Assembly: GCA_016223165.1 (NCBI GenBank)
Contig: JACRPO010000020.1
Span: 1 to 64,000, forward strand
From: Burkholderiales bacterium
GTDB lineage: Bacteria > Pseudomonadota > Gammaproteobacteria > Burkholderiales > Burkholderiaceae_C
DNA length: 64,000 nt
Reading direction: 5' to 3'
Shown here: positions 6,655 through 15,930 of the stretch, piece after piece
Numbering within the stretch: the first letter of the stretch is position 1
Layout: each line of letters begins with the position of its first letter
The notes under the pieces: generated by a model
Database searches by the model: none
What the model was told of the DNA's origin: nothing
Seen by the model: the letters and a program-made list of their open reading frames with translations, nothing else
Made by a program: the position numbers and the translations under genes

Positions 6655-9600
6655 ATGAGTCACGAGCCGCGGCTGCTGGCAGCCGTCGCATTGCCGATGG
6701 CGGTGGACGAGGCCCTGGGCTTGAGCGAGCAGCTCGCACGCGCGCTCGCCGCGCTGCACGCGCGCTCGCTCGTGCACGGCGCGCTGCGGCCGCAGGCCGT
6801 GGCGTGGCAGGCGGCGGCACGTCGCGCCACGCTGCTCGAGACCGGCGCGGCCGTGCCGGCACCGGCGCGCGCGGCCCTGCCCGCGGGGGCCGACGTGCGC
6901 CGGCTGGTCTACGTGGCGCCCGAGCAGACCGGCCGCCTCGACCTCGCCGTCGATGCCCGCAGCGACCTCTATGCGCTCGGCATCGTGCTCTACGAGGTGC
7001 TCTGCGGCGAGCCGCCCTTCGTCGGCCGCGACGCGCTCGAGCAGATCCACTGGCACATCGCCGGCACCGCGGCCACGCCGGCCGAGCGCCGCGGCGCCCT
7101 GCCGCCGCTGCTCTCCGCCCTCGTCATGCGGCTGCTCGCGAAGTCGCCCGACGACCGCTACCAGAGCGCGGCGGGCCTGGCGCACGACATCGCCCGGTGC
7201 GCGGCCGCGTGGCGGAACAGCGGTTGCATCGAGCCCTTCGCGCTCGGGCGGCGCGACCGCGGCGCGCAACTCGTCTTCGGCTCGCGCCTGGTCGGGCGCG
7301 AGCGCGAGGTGGCGACGCTGCTCGCGGCCTTCGAGCGTTGCTGCGCCGGCGCTCGCACGCTCGTGCTGGTGCGCGGTTATGCGGGCATCGGCAAGACGGC
7401 GCTGATCCAGCAGCTCGTGCGGCCGATCGTGCGCCACAAGGGCACCTTCATCGCCGGCAAGTTCGACCAGGTCGTGCGCGGCGTGCCTTTCGGCGCGCTC
7501 ATCCAGGCCTTCCAGGGGCTGGTGCGGCACCTGCTCGGCGAGACCGAGGAGCGGCTGGCCTGGTGGCGCGAGCGGCTGCAGCAGGCGCTGGGCGTGAACG
7601 CCGGCGTGCTGACCGAGGTGATCCCGGAGATCGAATACCTCGTCGGCGTGCAGCCGGCGCCGGCGGTGCTCGGCAGCATCGAGTCGCAGAACCGCTTCCA
7701 GCGCGTCGTGCAGCGCTTCATCGCGGCGCTGGCCACGCCCGAGCATCCGCTCGTGCTCTTCCTGGACGACCTGCAGTGGGCCGATGCCGCGACGCTCGCG
7801 CTGCTGGAGCCGCTCATCAACAGCCCCGAGCTCGGCTGCCTGATGCTGCTGGGGGCCTTCCGCGACCAGGAGCTCGAGGCGACACCGCGCCTGGCGCACA
7901 CGCTGGCCGCGCTGGACAAGACCGACGCGGACATCGAGCGCCTGGCGCTCGGGCCGCTTGCGCCCCCCGACCTGGCGCAGCTGCTCGCCGACGCGCTGCG
8001 CACCGAGGCCGCCGACGTGGCGCCGCTGGCCGCGCTGGTGCACCGCAAGACCGGCGGCAACCCGTTCTTCGCCATGCAGTACCTGCGCCTGCTCGAGCGC
8101 GAGGGCCGGCTGCGCTTCGACGAGGCCGCCGCGGCCTGGACCTGGCGGCTGGAGGAGATCGAGGCCACGCCGCTCGCGGACAACGTCGTCGACCTGATGA
8201 CGCGCAGCATTCAGCGCCTGCCGCACGAGACGCAGTACGTGCTGACGATGGCCGCCTGCATCGGCAACCGCTTCGACATCGCCACGCTGGCCACCGTGAG
8301 CGAGCAGTCGGCCGCCGCCGCCGCGCGCGACCTCGCGCGTGCGCAGGCCGAGGGGCTGGTGATCAATGCGCCCGACGGCCCGGGCGAGGCGGATGGTCGT
8401 TTCGCCTTCCTGCACGACCGCGTGCAGCAGGCCGCCTACACACTGATCCCGGCCGAGCGGCGGCGCATGGTGCACCTCACCGTCGGCCGCCTGCTGCGCG
8501 CGCGAGGTGGGTTGAGCGCGCCGAGCGGGCCGAGCGGGCTGAGCGGGCCGAGCGGGCCGGCGCAGATCGAGGCCGACCTCTTCGACGTCGTGCACCACCT
8601 GAACCTCGGCCGCGCGCTCATCGCCGAGGCCGCCGAACGGCACGAGCTCGCGGCGCTGAACCTCGCGGCCGGCCGGCGCGCGAAGTCGGCCACCGCCTTC
8701 GACGCGGCGCTCGAGCTCTTCGCGGCCGGCGCCGAGCTGCTGGCCGCGGGAGCGCCTGCGCACGAGCGCGTACATGGGCGGGGGCACGATCGGCCCCACG
8801 ACCCGGCACTCGCCTTCGAGCTGCAGCTCGAGGCCGCCGAATGCCGCTATCTGTGCGGCCAGTTCGAGGCCGCGCTGGCCGCCTCGGGCGCGCTCGTCGA
8901 GCAGGCGCCCACGCGCATGGAGCGCGCACGCGTGCTGCGCCAGCGCGGCGTGCAGTACGAGAACATGGCGCGTTATGCCGAGGCCATCGAGAGCGCGCGC
9001 GCGGCGCTCGCGTTGTTCGACGTGCACCTGCCGCCCGACGAGCCGGGGCAGGCGGCGGCGCTCGAGGGCGAGCTGCAGCACATCGAGCGCCTGCGCGGCG
9101 AGCGGCCGATCGCCGCGCTCGTGGACCTGCCGGTGATGAGCGACGAGGCGACGCGCATGGTCATGGCCGTGCTCACCGAGCTCTGGTCGCGCGCCTACAT
9201 CGTCGGCAGCCCGACGCTGGCGCGCCTGATCTCGGCGATGCTGGTGCGGCTTTCCCTGACGCACGGCAACGTCGAGGAGTCGGCCTACGGCTACGTGACG
9301 CATGCCATCACGGTGGGCGCGCTGCGCGCCGACTACCGCGCCGCCGACGAGTACGGCCGCCTCGCGCTGGCCGTCAACCAGCGCTTCGACGACCGCGGCC
9401 GCCGCGCCAAGATCTACCAGCAGTTCCACGCGCACGTGAACTTCTGGTGTCAGCCCGTGCGCACATGCATGGCCTACGCGCGCGAGGCCTGCGCGGCCGG
9501 CCTGGACAGCGGCGACTTCCTGTACGCGGCCTACGCCGCCGGCACCGAGCTGTGGTCGGCGATCGCCTCGGTGCAGGACCTGCCGGCCTTCGTGCGCGAG

Positions 9601-11769
9601 TACGCGCCCTGCATCGCGTTCATCGAGCGGCTGAACAACCCGGGCTTCGCCGACCAGGGCCGGCTCATCCTCGCCTGGGCCGGTGCGCTGCAGGGGCGGA
9701 CGGCGGCGCCGCTGTCGCTGACGGTGGCAGCACTGTCGCCGGGCGCGCCTTCGTTCGACGAGGCGGCGTGGCTGGCGCGTTATGGCGAGGTGGGCTTCTT
9801 CGCCAGCATCCACGCGGTGGCCAGGCTGCAGCTCGCGGTGCTGCTCGGCAGCGCCGACGACGCCCTGCAGGCGGCGCAGCGCTCCGCGGCGCTGATCGAC
9901 GCGGTGCCGGGCACGATCTGGCCGGTGCTGCACGAGTTCTGGCACGCGATGGCGCTGGCCCGCGCGGCCGACCGGCCCGGCCACTCCGCGGCCGGGCGCG
10001 AGGCGATGGTGGCCGCCGTGCGCGCCGCCCAGGCCGCCTTCGCGGCACGCGAGGTGCACAACGCCGAGAACCACCGGCCGCAGGCGCTGCTGCTGGCCGC
10101 CGAGCTCGCGCGACTGGAGGGCCGCGAAGCCGAGGCGCTGCAGGCCGGCCAGCAAGCGGCGGAATTCACCGCCACCGCGCCGCTGCTGCCTTATCAGGCG
10201 CTGGCGCACGAGAGCCTGGCGCACACGCACCGGCGGCTCGGGCAGCCCGCGCTGGCGGCGATGCATGGGCAGCGCGCCTGCGAGCTCTACGCCGCCTGGG
10301 GCGCGCTCGCCAAGGTGGCGGCGCTGCGCGCGGAGCATCCGGCGCCTTCCCCGGCGCGCGCCGGCGGCGTCGTTCCGCCCGCGGCGGCGGGAACGCCGGC
10401 AACGACGGCAGCGGCAGCGGCGACGGCATTGACGGCAATGACGTCAGCGAGGACGACGGCCGCACGCGACGGCTCGGGAGAGGACTTCGAGCGCCTCGAC
10501 CTTGCCAGCGTGCTGAAGGCGGCGCAGGCCATCGCCGCCGAACAGGAGATGGACGGGCTGCTGGCGCGGCTGCTGCACATCGCGATCGAGAACGCCGGCG
10601 CCGAGCGCGGTGCGCTCGTGCTCGAAGGCGGCCACGAGCCGGTGGTGCACAGCTACGAGGCCGGCGGCGCGGCACCGCTGGCGGAAGCGCTCGAGACCTC
10701 GCAGCGCGTGCCGCGCAGCATCGTCAACTTCGTGCGCCGCACCGGCGAGACGGTGGTGCTGTCGCGCGCCGAGGGGCACGAGGCGCATGCCGACGACGAC
10801 TACGTGCGCCGGCACGCGCCGCGCTCGCTCGCCTGCCTGCCGGTGCGGCGGCTGGCGCGCGCGGTCGGCGTGCTCTACGTCGAGCACCGGCGCGCGGCCG
10901 GCGTCTTCACCTCGGCGCGCCTGGCCACGCTGCAGGCGCTGGCCACGCAGGCGGCGATCTCGCTCGAGAACGCGCGCCTCGTCGCCGGCCTGCGCGACGA
11001 GGTCGCCGAACGCCGGCAGGCGCAGGACGACCTGGCCAGCGCAATGGCCGAGGTCGAGCGGCTGAAGGACGACCTAGAAGCCGAGAACTCCTACCTGCGC
11101 CGCGATCTCATCGCCAATGTCTCGCACGACCTGCGCACGCCGCTCGTCTCGCTGCGCGGCTACCTGGAGGTGATGGCGACCAAGGGCGATGCCCTGCCGC
11201 CGTCGCAGCGCCGGCAGTACCTCGGCGTGGCGTTGCGGCAGAGCGAACGCCTGGCGACGCTGATCGACGAGCTGTTCGAGCTGGCCAAGCTCGACTTCAA
11301 GGGCATGACGCTGGACCGCGAGCGCTTCTCGTTCGCCGAGCTCGCCATCGACGTGGTGCAGAAGTTCCAGCTCACCGCCGAGGGCCTGCGCGTGCAGCTC
11401 GCCGTCGACGTGCCGGCCCGGTTGCCCGCGGTGGATGCCGACCTCGGCCTGGTGGAACGGGTGCTCGAGAACCTGATCGGCAACGCGCTCAAGCACACGC
11501 CCGCCGGCGGCCGCGTCGACGTGCGTGCCGCCGCGCGCGGCGGCTTCGTCGTCGCCGAGGTCTGCGACAGCGGCCGCGGCATCGCGGCGGCGGACCTGCC
11601 GCATATCTTCGATCGCTTCTATCGCGGCGGCAGCGCGGACGGGGGCAACGGCGCGGGGCTGGGGCTCGCGATCGCCAGGCGCATCGTCGAACTGCACGGC
11701 TGCGAGATTGCCGCCGCCAGCGTCCCCGGGGAGGGGACGCGGCTGTGGTTCACGCTGCCGGTGGTCTGA
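6655..11769 (+). CDS. Trifunctional pseudokinase / AAA ATPase / GAF histidine kinase
   Basis: A 1704-residue signalling protein. Residues 1-190 resemble the C-lobe of a Ser/Thr kinase (SDLYALGIVLYEVLCGEPPF), but the glycine loop and Lys lobe are missing and the HRD motif reads LVHGALRPQ, so kinase activity is unlikely. Next comes a STAND-like AAA_16 ATPase with Walker A GYAGIGKTAL near residue 243 and Walker B LVLFLDDLQWAD near 366. A long helical TPR-like middle follows, then a GAF domain (about 1300-1445), a HisKA domain with phospho-acceptor His1491 in NVSHDLRTPL, and an HATPase ending at the C-terminus. GGAGGAGGGCGG precedes the ATG. No response regulator is adjacent. The 9-bp repeat at about 8515-8557 encodes a Ser-Gly-Pro linker. 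It belongs to a known family of predictive trifunctional proteins. Confidence 0.9.
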   Translation: MSHEPRLLAAVALPMAVDEALGLSEQLARALAALHARSLVHGALRPQAVAWQAAARRATLLETGAAVPAPARAALPAGADVRRLVYVAPEQTGRLDLAVDARSDLYALGIVLYEVLCGEPPFVGRDALEQIHWHIAGTAATPAERRGALPPLLSALVMRLLAKSPDDRYQSAAGLAHDIARCAAAWRNSGCIEPFALGRRDRGAQLVFGSRLVGREREVATLLAAFERCCAGARTLVLVRGYAGIGKTALIQQLVRPIVRHKGTFIAGKFDQVVRGVPFGALIQAFQGLVRHLLGETEERLAWWRERLQQALGVNAGVLTEVIPEIEYLVGVQPAPAVLGSIESQNRFQRVVQRFIAALATPEHPLVLFLDDLQWADAATLALLEPLINSPELGCLMLLGAFRDQELEATPRLAHTLAALDKTDADIERLALGPLAPPDLAQLLADALRTEAADVAPLAALVHRKTGGNPFFAMQYLRLLEREGRLRFDEAAAAWTWRLEEIEATPLADNVVDLMTRSIQRLPHETQYVLTMAACIGNRFDIATLATVSEQSAAAAARDLARAQAEGLVINAPDGPGEADGRFAFLHDRVQQAAYTLIPAERRRMVHLTVGRLLRARGGLSAPSGPSGLSGPSGPAQIEADLFDVVHHLNLGRALIAEAAERHELAALNLAAGRRAKSATAFDAALELFAAGAELLAAGAPAHERVHGRGHDRPHDPALAFELQLEAAECRYLCGQFEAALAASGALVEQAPTRMERARVLRQRGVQYENMARYAEAIESARAALALFDVHLPPDEPGQAAALEGELQHIERLRGERPIAALVDLPVMSDEATRMVMAVLTELWSRAYIVGSPTLARLISAMLVRLSLTHGNVEESAYGYVTHAITVGALRADYRAADEYGRLALAVNQRFDDRGRRAKIYQQFHAHVNFWCQPVRTCMAYAREACAAGLDSGDFLYAAYAAGTELWSAIASVQDLPAFVREYAPCIAFIERLNNPGFADQGRLILAWAGALQGRTAAPLSLTVAALSPGAPSFDEAAWLARYGEVGFFASIHAVARLQLAVLLGSADDALQAAQRSAALIDAVPGTIWPVLHEFWHAMALARAADRPGHSAAGREAMVAAVRAAQAAFAAREVHNAENHRPQALLLAAELARLEGREAEALQAGQQAAEFTATAPLLPYQALAHESLAHTHRRLGQPALAAMHGQRACELYAAWGALAKVAALRAEHPAPSPARAGGVVPPAAAGTPATTAAAAATALTAMTSARTTAARDGSGEDFERLDLASVLKAAQAIAAEQEMDGLLARLLHIAIENAGAERGALVLEGGHEPVVHSYEAGGAAPLAEALETSQRVPRSIVNFVRRTGETVVLSRAEGHEAHADDDYVRRHAPRSLACLPVRRLARAVGVLYVEHRRAAGVFTSARLATLQALATQAAISLENARLVAGLRDEVAERRQAQDDLASAMAEVERLKDDLEAENSYLRRDLIANVSHDLRTPLVSLRGYLEVMATKGDALPPSQRRQYLGVALRQSERLATLIDELFELAKLDFKGMTLDRERFSFAELAIDVVQKFQLTAEGLRVQLAVDVPARLPAVDADLGLVERVLENLIGNALKHTPAGGRVDVRAAARGGFVVAEVCDSGRGIAAADLPHIFDRFYRGGSADGGNGAGLGLAIARRIVELHGCEIAAASVPGEGTRLWFTLPVV

Positions 11770-11807
11770 GCCCCCGGCCAGGGTTCGAACTCGATTCCGA
11801 AGGTCGG

Positions 11808-11843
11808 GCCGACCCCGCAGCCGCCGAGGCCGGCGGGGTCGGC
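11808..11843. terminator. Bidirectional terminator-like hairpin
   Basis: A perfect 11-bp inverted repeat, GCCGACCCCGC and GCGGGGTCGGC, with a 14-base loop lies between the convergent kinase and peroxidase genes. There is no T-run on either strand, so it may act as an RNA-stabilising or Rho-assisted end. Confidence 0.55.
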
Positions 11844-11856
11844 GCCTTCGCGGACT

Positions 11857-13947
11857 TCAGGGGTTGCCCTGGCCCGACAGCAGCTCGAGGCGGTAGTTCG
11901 CCGACGGCGAGCCACGCCCGTGCCTGACCTTGAAGACCAGCCGCTGCACGATGCTCTGTCCCGGCACCAGCACGCCCTCGGGCAGGAAGATGCGGTGGTA
12001 GCCGTCGCCCGTGCTCGTGACGCCGCTGCCGTTCTCGAGCTCGAGCTGGCGCGGCAGGCCGCGCGCGATCATCAGCAGGTGCGTGTCGATGACGGTGGGG
12101 CTGTTGTTGGTGAGCCGGTACACGTCCACCTGCCGGTCGTGCTCGCGCCGCGATTCGACGCGCGAGATCTGCAGCTGCGAGGTCACGTCGAGGAACTCCA
12201 GGCCCATGTCACGCCGCGACAGCGGATCGTCGTTGTCCTGCGGCAGGCCGCTCAAGGGCCGGCCGTCGACGGCCGGGCGGCCGTCCGCGGCACCCAGCGC
12301 CACGAGGTCGGGGCGGAACCTGGAGTACGTGAAGTCCTGCGGGCTCAGCTGGAACATGCGCGTCGACGAGTTCGGGTCGTGGCGCACGAACCCAGGGTCG
12401 TACAGGCCGTTCTCGATGAAGTCGGTGAGATCGTCGACCTCATAGGGTGACAGGCCCAGGCCGCGCGGCGAGCCCTGCCCGCGCGGGAAGGCGAAGCGCC
12501 GGCTCAGCGTGCCCGCCGCGGCGGCCTGCGCGTCCTGCGGCACGCCGGCGTTGAAGTACTCCACCACGTCGCGGACCTTGGTGAACGAGCCGTTGTGGAA
12601 GAAGAACCTCGCGTCCTTCAGCTGCCGCAGCGTCAGCACGCGGAACTTGAACGCGTCGCTGTCGCGGCCGGTGACTTCCTTTCGGCCGTCGTCGCGAAAA
12701 CCGGGCTGGTTGCGCCCCGCCCGGTTCAGCGCCTGCAGCGGATGGTCGGCGAGGCCGAGGTTGTAGAAGTTCTCCTCGACGAACTGGCCGGCGCCGGTCA
12801 CGTCGGGGTCATGCGGCTGCTTGTTGAGCATGGGGCCGCTGTGGCAGCCGAAGCACCCTGCGCCGCCCTCTGACGCGCGCGTGAAGAACAGCTTCGCGCC
12901 ACGGCGCTGCCTGGGCGTGAGCGCGTTGTTGTCGCCGGCCAGGAAGCGGTCCCAGGGCGTGTTGCGGGTGACCGTCGTGCGCAGGAAGGTGGCGGTGGCG
13001 CGGAGGACGGTGACGTCGTTGATGAGCAGGTTGAGGTCGCCGGCGGCGTCGGCTTGCCGCGCCTCCTCGGGGAAGGCATCGCGGAAGAGCTTGCGATAGG
13101 TGGCGAACTTCTGCAGCTCGGCCGACTGGTCTTCGAGCATGCGGTGCGCGTCGAGCAGCAGCAGCGCCACGTTCTCCTGCGCCGGATGCCCGAAGGGGTT
13201 GAGACCGCCGGGCGACGCATCGGGCTCGCCGGCGAAGCCGCCCATGAGCAGGCGGTTGTTGAACGCCGCGCCGATCGCGCCCGGTGCGTTGCGCGCCACG
13301 CTGTCCAGGGCGTCTAGCCGGCCGGTGGCCAGGAGCGTGAACGGCGGCGTCAGCTTGCGGCCCAGGGCCGGGCTGCCCGAGACGACGCCCGCGGGCGTCT
13401 GGTAGATGTCGGTGAGCGTGGGCAGCGCGTCGACCATCGCGTCGCCTGGGAAGAGCGGCGTGTCGCGCAGCCTGGGCAGCAGGTCCGTGCGCGGCCGGCG
13501 GCGGGGAATGAAGTTGCCCTTCGCGTCGGTGTAGTGCCGGCCCTCGCCGCCGGCGGCGAAGTTCAGCAGCGTGCCCGCCTTGGACGCGGCCTCGCCCAGG
13601 TGGCAGCTCGCGCAGGTGGCCGTCTGCGCGGTGGCCGGCACGCCGCCGAACGGCGGCCGGATGCGGACCATGCGAACCGGGTCGTGGAACAGCTGCTTGC
13701 CGAGGTAGCGCTTGGCCTCGGTGATCTCGAAGAACGGGTCGGGGCTGCCGTCGGCACGGCGAGGCTGCGGCAGGTCCTCGTCCTTGGCCGGCACCTTCAG
13801 CTTGTGGATGCCGCCGACCTGCTGGTCGATGAGGCGGCGCAACTGCGCCGGGCTGGCGCCGTCGTGGGCACGGGCGCTCAGGCAGAGCAGGGAAACCGCG
13901 GCGGCCAGGGCCGTTGGCGCGAGCCATCGATTGATGTCGAGCTTCAT
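11857..13947 (-). CDS. Di-heme cytochrome c peroxidase/MauG-like protein
   Basis: A 696-residue exported c-type cytochrome. The signal peptide runs to about residue 27 (LLCLSARA). Two heme-binding sites are present, CASCH (112-116) and CFGCH (365-369), the arrangement of bacterial di-heme peroxidases and MauG, which act in the periplasm on peroxide or on protein side chains. It is much longer than classic peroxidases (about 330 residues): the two heme regions are 250 residues apart and an extra C-terminal beta-rich region of about 170 residues is present. GGAGG lies eight bases before ATG 13947, which defines the start. The physiological electron donor and substrate are unknown. It appears to be a single-gene unit. 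Confidence 0.88.
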   Translation of the reverse strand: MKLDINRWLAPTALAAAVSLLCLSARAHDGASPAQLRRLIDQQVGGIHKLKVPAKDEDLPQPRRADGSPDPFFEITEAKRYLGKQLFHDPVRMVRIRPPFGGVPATAQTATCASCHLGEAASKAGTLLNFAAGGEGRHYTDAKGNFIPRRRPRTDLLPRLRDTPLFPGDAMVDALPTLTDIYQTPAGVVSGSPALGRKLTPPFTLLATGRLDALDSVARNAPGAIGAAFNNRLLMGGFAGEPDASPGGLNPFGHPAQENVALLLLDAHRMLEDQSAELQKFATYRKLFRDAFPEEARQADAAGDLNLLINDVTVLRATATFLRTTVTRNTPWDRFLAGDNNALTPRQRRGAKLFFTRASEGGAGCFGCHSGPMLNKQPHDPDVTGAGQFVEENFYNLGLADHPLQALNRAGRNQPGFRDDGRKEVTGRDSDAFKFRVLTLRQLKDARFFFHNGSFTKVRDVVEYFNAGVPQDAQAAAAGTLSRRFAFPRGQGSPRGLGLSPYEVDDLTDFIENGLYDPGFVRHDPNSSTRMFQLSPQDFTYSRFRPDLVALGAADGRPAVDGRPLSGLPQDNDDPLSRRDMGLEFLDVTSQLQISRVESRREHDRQVDVYRLTNNSPTVIDTHLLMIARGLPRQLELENGSGVTSTGDGYHRIFLPEGVLVPGQSIVQRLVFKVRHGRGSPSANYRLELLSGQGNP

Positions 13948-14081
13948 GCGAGTTACCTCCGGAGGGACAGGGTGGTTGCGTGGAACACGCGCTCGCACCG
14001 TAGGCAGCGGAGGTCACGCCGAATTCACGGCGGCTTCACGATTGAGTTCTCATGCCGTTGGGTGAGGGGGGCTCGAACGAC

Positions 14082-14119
14082 AAAGCGCCCCCGGCGGCGC
14101 TTGCGCCGCCCGGGGGCGC
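14082..14119 (-). terminator. Rho-independent terminator after the DoxX-like gene
   Basis: On the minus strand, a strong GC stem (GCGCCCCCGGGCGGCGC pairing with GCGCCGCCGGGGGCGC, one bulge) is followed by TTTG. It lies 55 bp beyond the end of the DoxX-like gene and would end the YHS-DoxX transcript before the peroxidase promoter. Confidence 0.6.
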
Positions 14120-14174
14120 CCGGGTTCTGGTCGTGAAGACGCCGGCAGTACGCCGGCTCGGCTGGTTCAGTGCA

Positions 14175-14693
14175 TCAGCCGCGGCGCAGCGTCGTCTGCG
14201 GCAGCGCAGTTCGGCGCACGCGGCCCGGCATCCACGCCAGCCACACCTCGCGCCGCAGCCACAGCAGCGCGGCCGAAGCGAGCCACACGCCGCAGGCGAG
14301 GATGAAGAGCTCGCCGCCGTCGCTGCTGCCGTCGGTGTTGACCACGGCCACGCCGAGCGGCGTGAAGAGGTGGAAGAAGATGGCGCCGGAGATGACGCCG
14401 AGCGCCATCGCCGCCCCAGCTACCTGCACCCAGCGCCGGCCGGTCATCGCGGCGCCGGCGATGAGCAGCACCGAGGCGATGAGCTCGAACGTGCCGACGA
14501 CGCGCGCCGAGAAGAGGCCGCCGGGCGCGAAGAGGCCGGGCAAGCCGAGCGATGCCGCCCAGGGGTCGAGCTTGCCCTGGAAGATGTACACCGTCTCGGG
14601 CGAGCCGCTGAACTTGAAGAACAGCGACTGGATGAAGACGAAGGCGATGTACAGGGTGAGCAGCCAGTGGCCGTGCCGGCGAAGCCAGTTCAT
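14175..14693 (-). CDS. DoxX-like inner-membrane protein
   Basis: A 172-residue protein with about four hydrophobic spans, beginning with a basic patch (MNWLRRHGH) and ending in a basic tail. The pattern YIAFVFIQSLFFKFSG near the N-terminus and the overall four-helix layout resemble the DoxX/DoxD-like superfamily of small quinone-pathway-associated membrane proteins; the exact subfamily is uncertain. GGAG is six bases before the ATG at 14693; an upstream in-frame start would overlap the YHS gene and is not supported. It lies 14 bp after the YHS-domain gene and is probably its operon partner. A terminator follows. Confidence 0.75.
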   Translation of the reverse strand: MNWLRRHGHWLLTLYIAFVFIQSLFFKFSGSPETVYIFQGKLDPWAASLGLPGLFAPGGLFSARVVGTFELIASVLLIAGAAMTGRRWVQVAGAAMALGVISGAIFFHLFTPLGVAVVNTDGSSDGGELFILACGVWLASAALLWLRREVWLAWMPGRVRRTALPQTTLRRG

Positions 14694-14707
14694 GTGTTTC
14701 TCCTCGA

Positions 14708-15202
14708 TCACTTGGCGAGCAGGGCCGGGAACTTCGCGTCCGCGGCCTTGATGTAGCCGGCCGGGTCCTTGCGCCACTCGGCCTGCACGGAAGCGTCGTA
14801 GTTGAGGTACAGCTTGCCGTCGAAGATCGTGAACTGGTCGGGCTCGATCTTCACGAGGTAGCCGCGCGAGACGCCGAAGGCGCAGTAGCCGCCGTACTGC
14901 GGCGCGTACTTCGCGGGTTCGGCGCGGAAGGTCTCGAGGTTAGCGCGCGATGCGAACTTCCACTTCGCGCCCATCCACTCGAAGACATGTTCGTCCGAGC
15001 CCTTCACGGGCTTGCCGACGGTGAAGTAGGCGACCGGGTCGTGGCCGAGGATCGCGACGTCGTCGCGGCCGCCGAGCAGGCTGGCCTTCAGCGTGTTGAT
15101 GGCCGGCGCGGCGCGCGCCGGCAACCAGGCGGTGGCAAGCAGGCCCGCGGCGAGCAGGGCGCGGCGGCGCACGTGATGCAGTCGATCGAGCAGGATGTTC
15201 AT
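14708..15202 (-). CDS. Exported YHS-domain protein
   Basis: A 164-residue protein with a twin-arginine-like or Sec leader (RRRALLAAGLLATAWLPARA) and one YHS domain: GHDPVAYFTVGKPVKGSD, then WKFASRANLETFRAEPAKYAPQYGGYCAFGV. YHS domains bind metals in several oxidoreductases and copper-handling proteins; stand-alone exported versions are common in Proteobacteria but uncharacterised. The start is uncertain: ATG 15202 and GTG 15217 are both possible and neither has a good ribosome site. An 8-bp tandem array begins 30 bp upstream and could affect expression. It is followed by the DoxX-like gene. Confidence 0.82.
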   Translation of the reverse strand: MNILLDRLHHVRRRALLAAGLLATAWLPARAAPAINTLKASLLGGRDDVAILGHDPVAYFTVGKPVKGSDEHVFEWMGAKWKFASRANLETFRAEPAKYAPQYGGYCAFGVSRGYLVKIEPDQFTIFDGKLYLNYDASVQAEWRKDPAGYIKAADAKFPALLAK

Positions 15203-15232
15203 GAGGCGGGCGGACACGGTTGGAGGGGAGGT

Positions 15233-15339
15233 CGGGAGGACGGGAGGACGGGAGGACGGGAGGACGGGAGGACGGGAGGACGGGAGGACGGGAGGACGGG
15301 AGAGATCGGGAGGGATCGGGAGGGATCGGAAGATCGCAG
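15233..15339. repeat. 8-bp tandem array (CGGGAGGA)n followed by 10-bp repeats
   Basis: About 8.75 copies of CGGGAGGA (15233-15302) run directly into about three copies of ATCGGGAGGG. The array fills nearly the whole gap between the DinB-like and YHS genes, just upstream of the YHS start. The periods are not multiples of three, so it is not remnant coding sequence. Confidence 0.95.
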
Positions 15340-15340
15340 G

Positions 15341-15898
15341 TCAATGGCTCTTCTGCAGATGCGCCACCGTGGCCGGCGCCATGCCGAAGTGCGCATCCAC
15401 CGCGATGCCGTCGTGCTCGCACTGCCCGCGCAGCAGCGCGAAGTGATGCACCGCGTGGCTGGCGAGGAAGACGAGCTCGCGGCTGATGGTCGAGGCGCTG
15501 ACCATCGGCCACTGCCCCTGCACGCCACCGAGCGTGAAGACGAGCAGCGGCTCCTCGAGGTCGAGGTCCGCCTGGGCCCAGCCGCGCAGCGTGGCGCGCA
15601 GGGCGGCGATGCGCTGGCGCGCCAGCGCCGGCGAGCGCTCGAGCGTGCGGTCGCGCGGGCGCTGGTCGTAGTCGACCTCGGCGGCGAAGGGCCGCAGCAC
15701 GAGCGCTTCGTAGTGTTCGATGACGTGGCGCAGGTGCGGCCCGATGGAGGCGTCGAAGGCAAGGCGGCGGCCGCTCTCGTAGGCCAGCGCCAGCGCCTCG
15801 CCCTGCGCCAGCACCTCGTCGTTGAAGCGCAGCAGGCGGGCGGCCTGCCCGGTGCCCGCGGTCTCGCAGGCGGCCTCGATGCGGGTGGCGGTGTCCAT
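15341..15898 (-). CDS. DinB-superfamily protein
   Basis: A 185-residue all-helical protein of the DinB/YfiT-like superfamily, whose members are putative metal-dependent transferases or hydrolases. Candidate metal ligands are the His in RHVIEHYEAL near residue 62 and the pair in SHAVHHFALLRG near the C-terminal half, the usual three-His pattern. MDTATRIEAA is taken as the start; the upstream continuation of the frame is repeat-derived. Function is unknown. It sits between two tandem arrays (9-bp upstream, 8-bp downstream), so its expression context looks unstable. Confidence 0.78.
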   Translation of the reverse strand: MDTATRIEAACETAGTGQAARLLRFNDEVLAQGEALALAYESGRRLAFDASIGPHLRHVIEHYEALVLRPFAAEVDYDQRPRDRTLERSPALARQRIAALRATLRGWAQADLDLEEPLLVFTLGGVQGQWPMVSASTISRELVFLASHAVHHFALLRGQCEHDGIAVDAHFGMAPATVAHLQKSH

Positions 15899-15930
15899 GG
15901 TTCTGAGTCGATGCCGGCGCGGCGGGATTA

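Noticed and set aside
6514..10338. 1274-residue open frame on the minus strand opposite the sensor kinase
   Set aside because: It is antisense to a gene with full domain content, is rich in His/Arg/Gly/Gln without any recognisable domain, and reflects the high GC content that keeps opposite frames open.
15233..15339. Possible CRISPR array
   Set aside because: Repeat units are 8-10 bp and directly adjacent without spacers; no cas genes are present.
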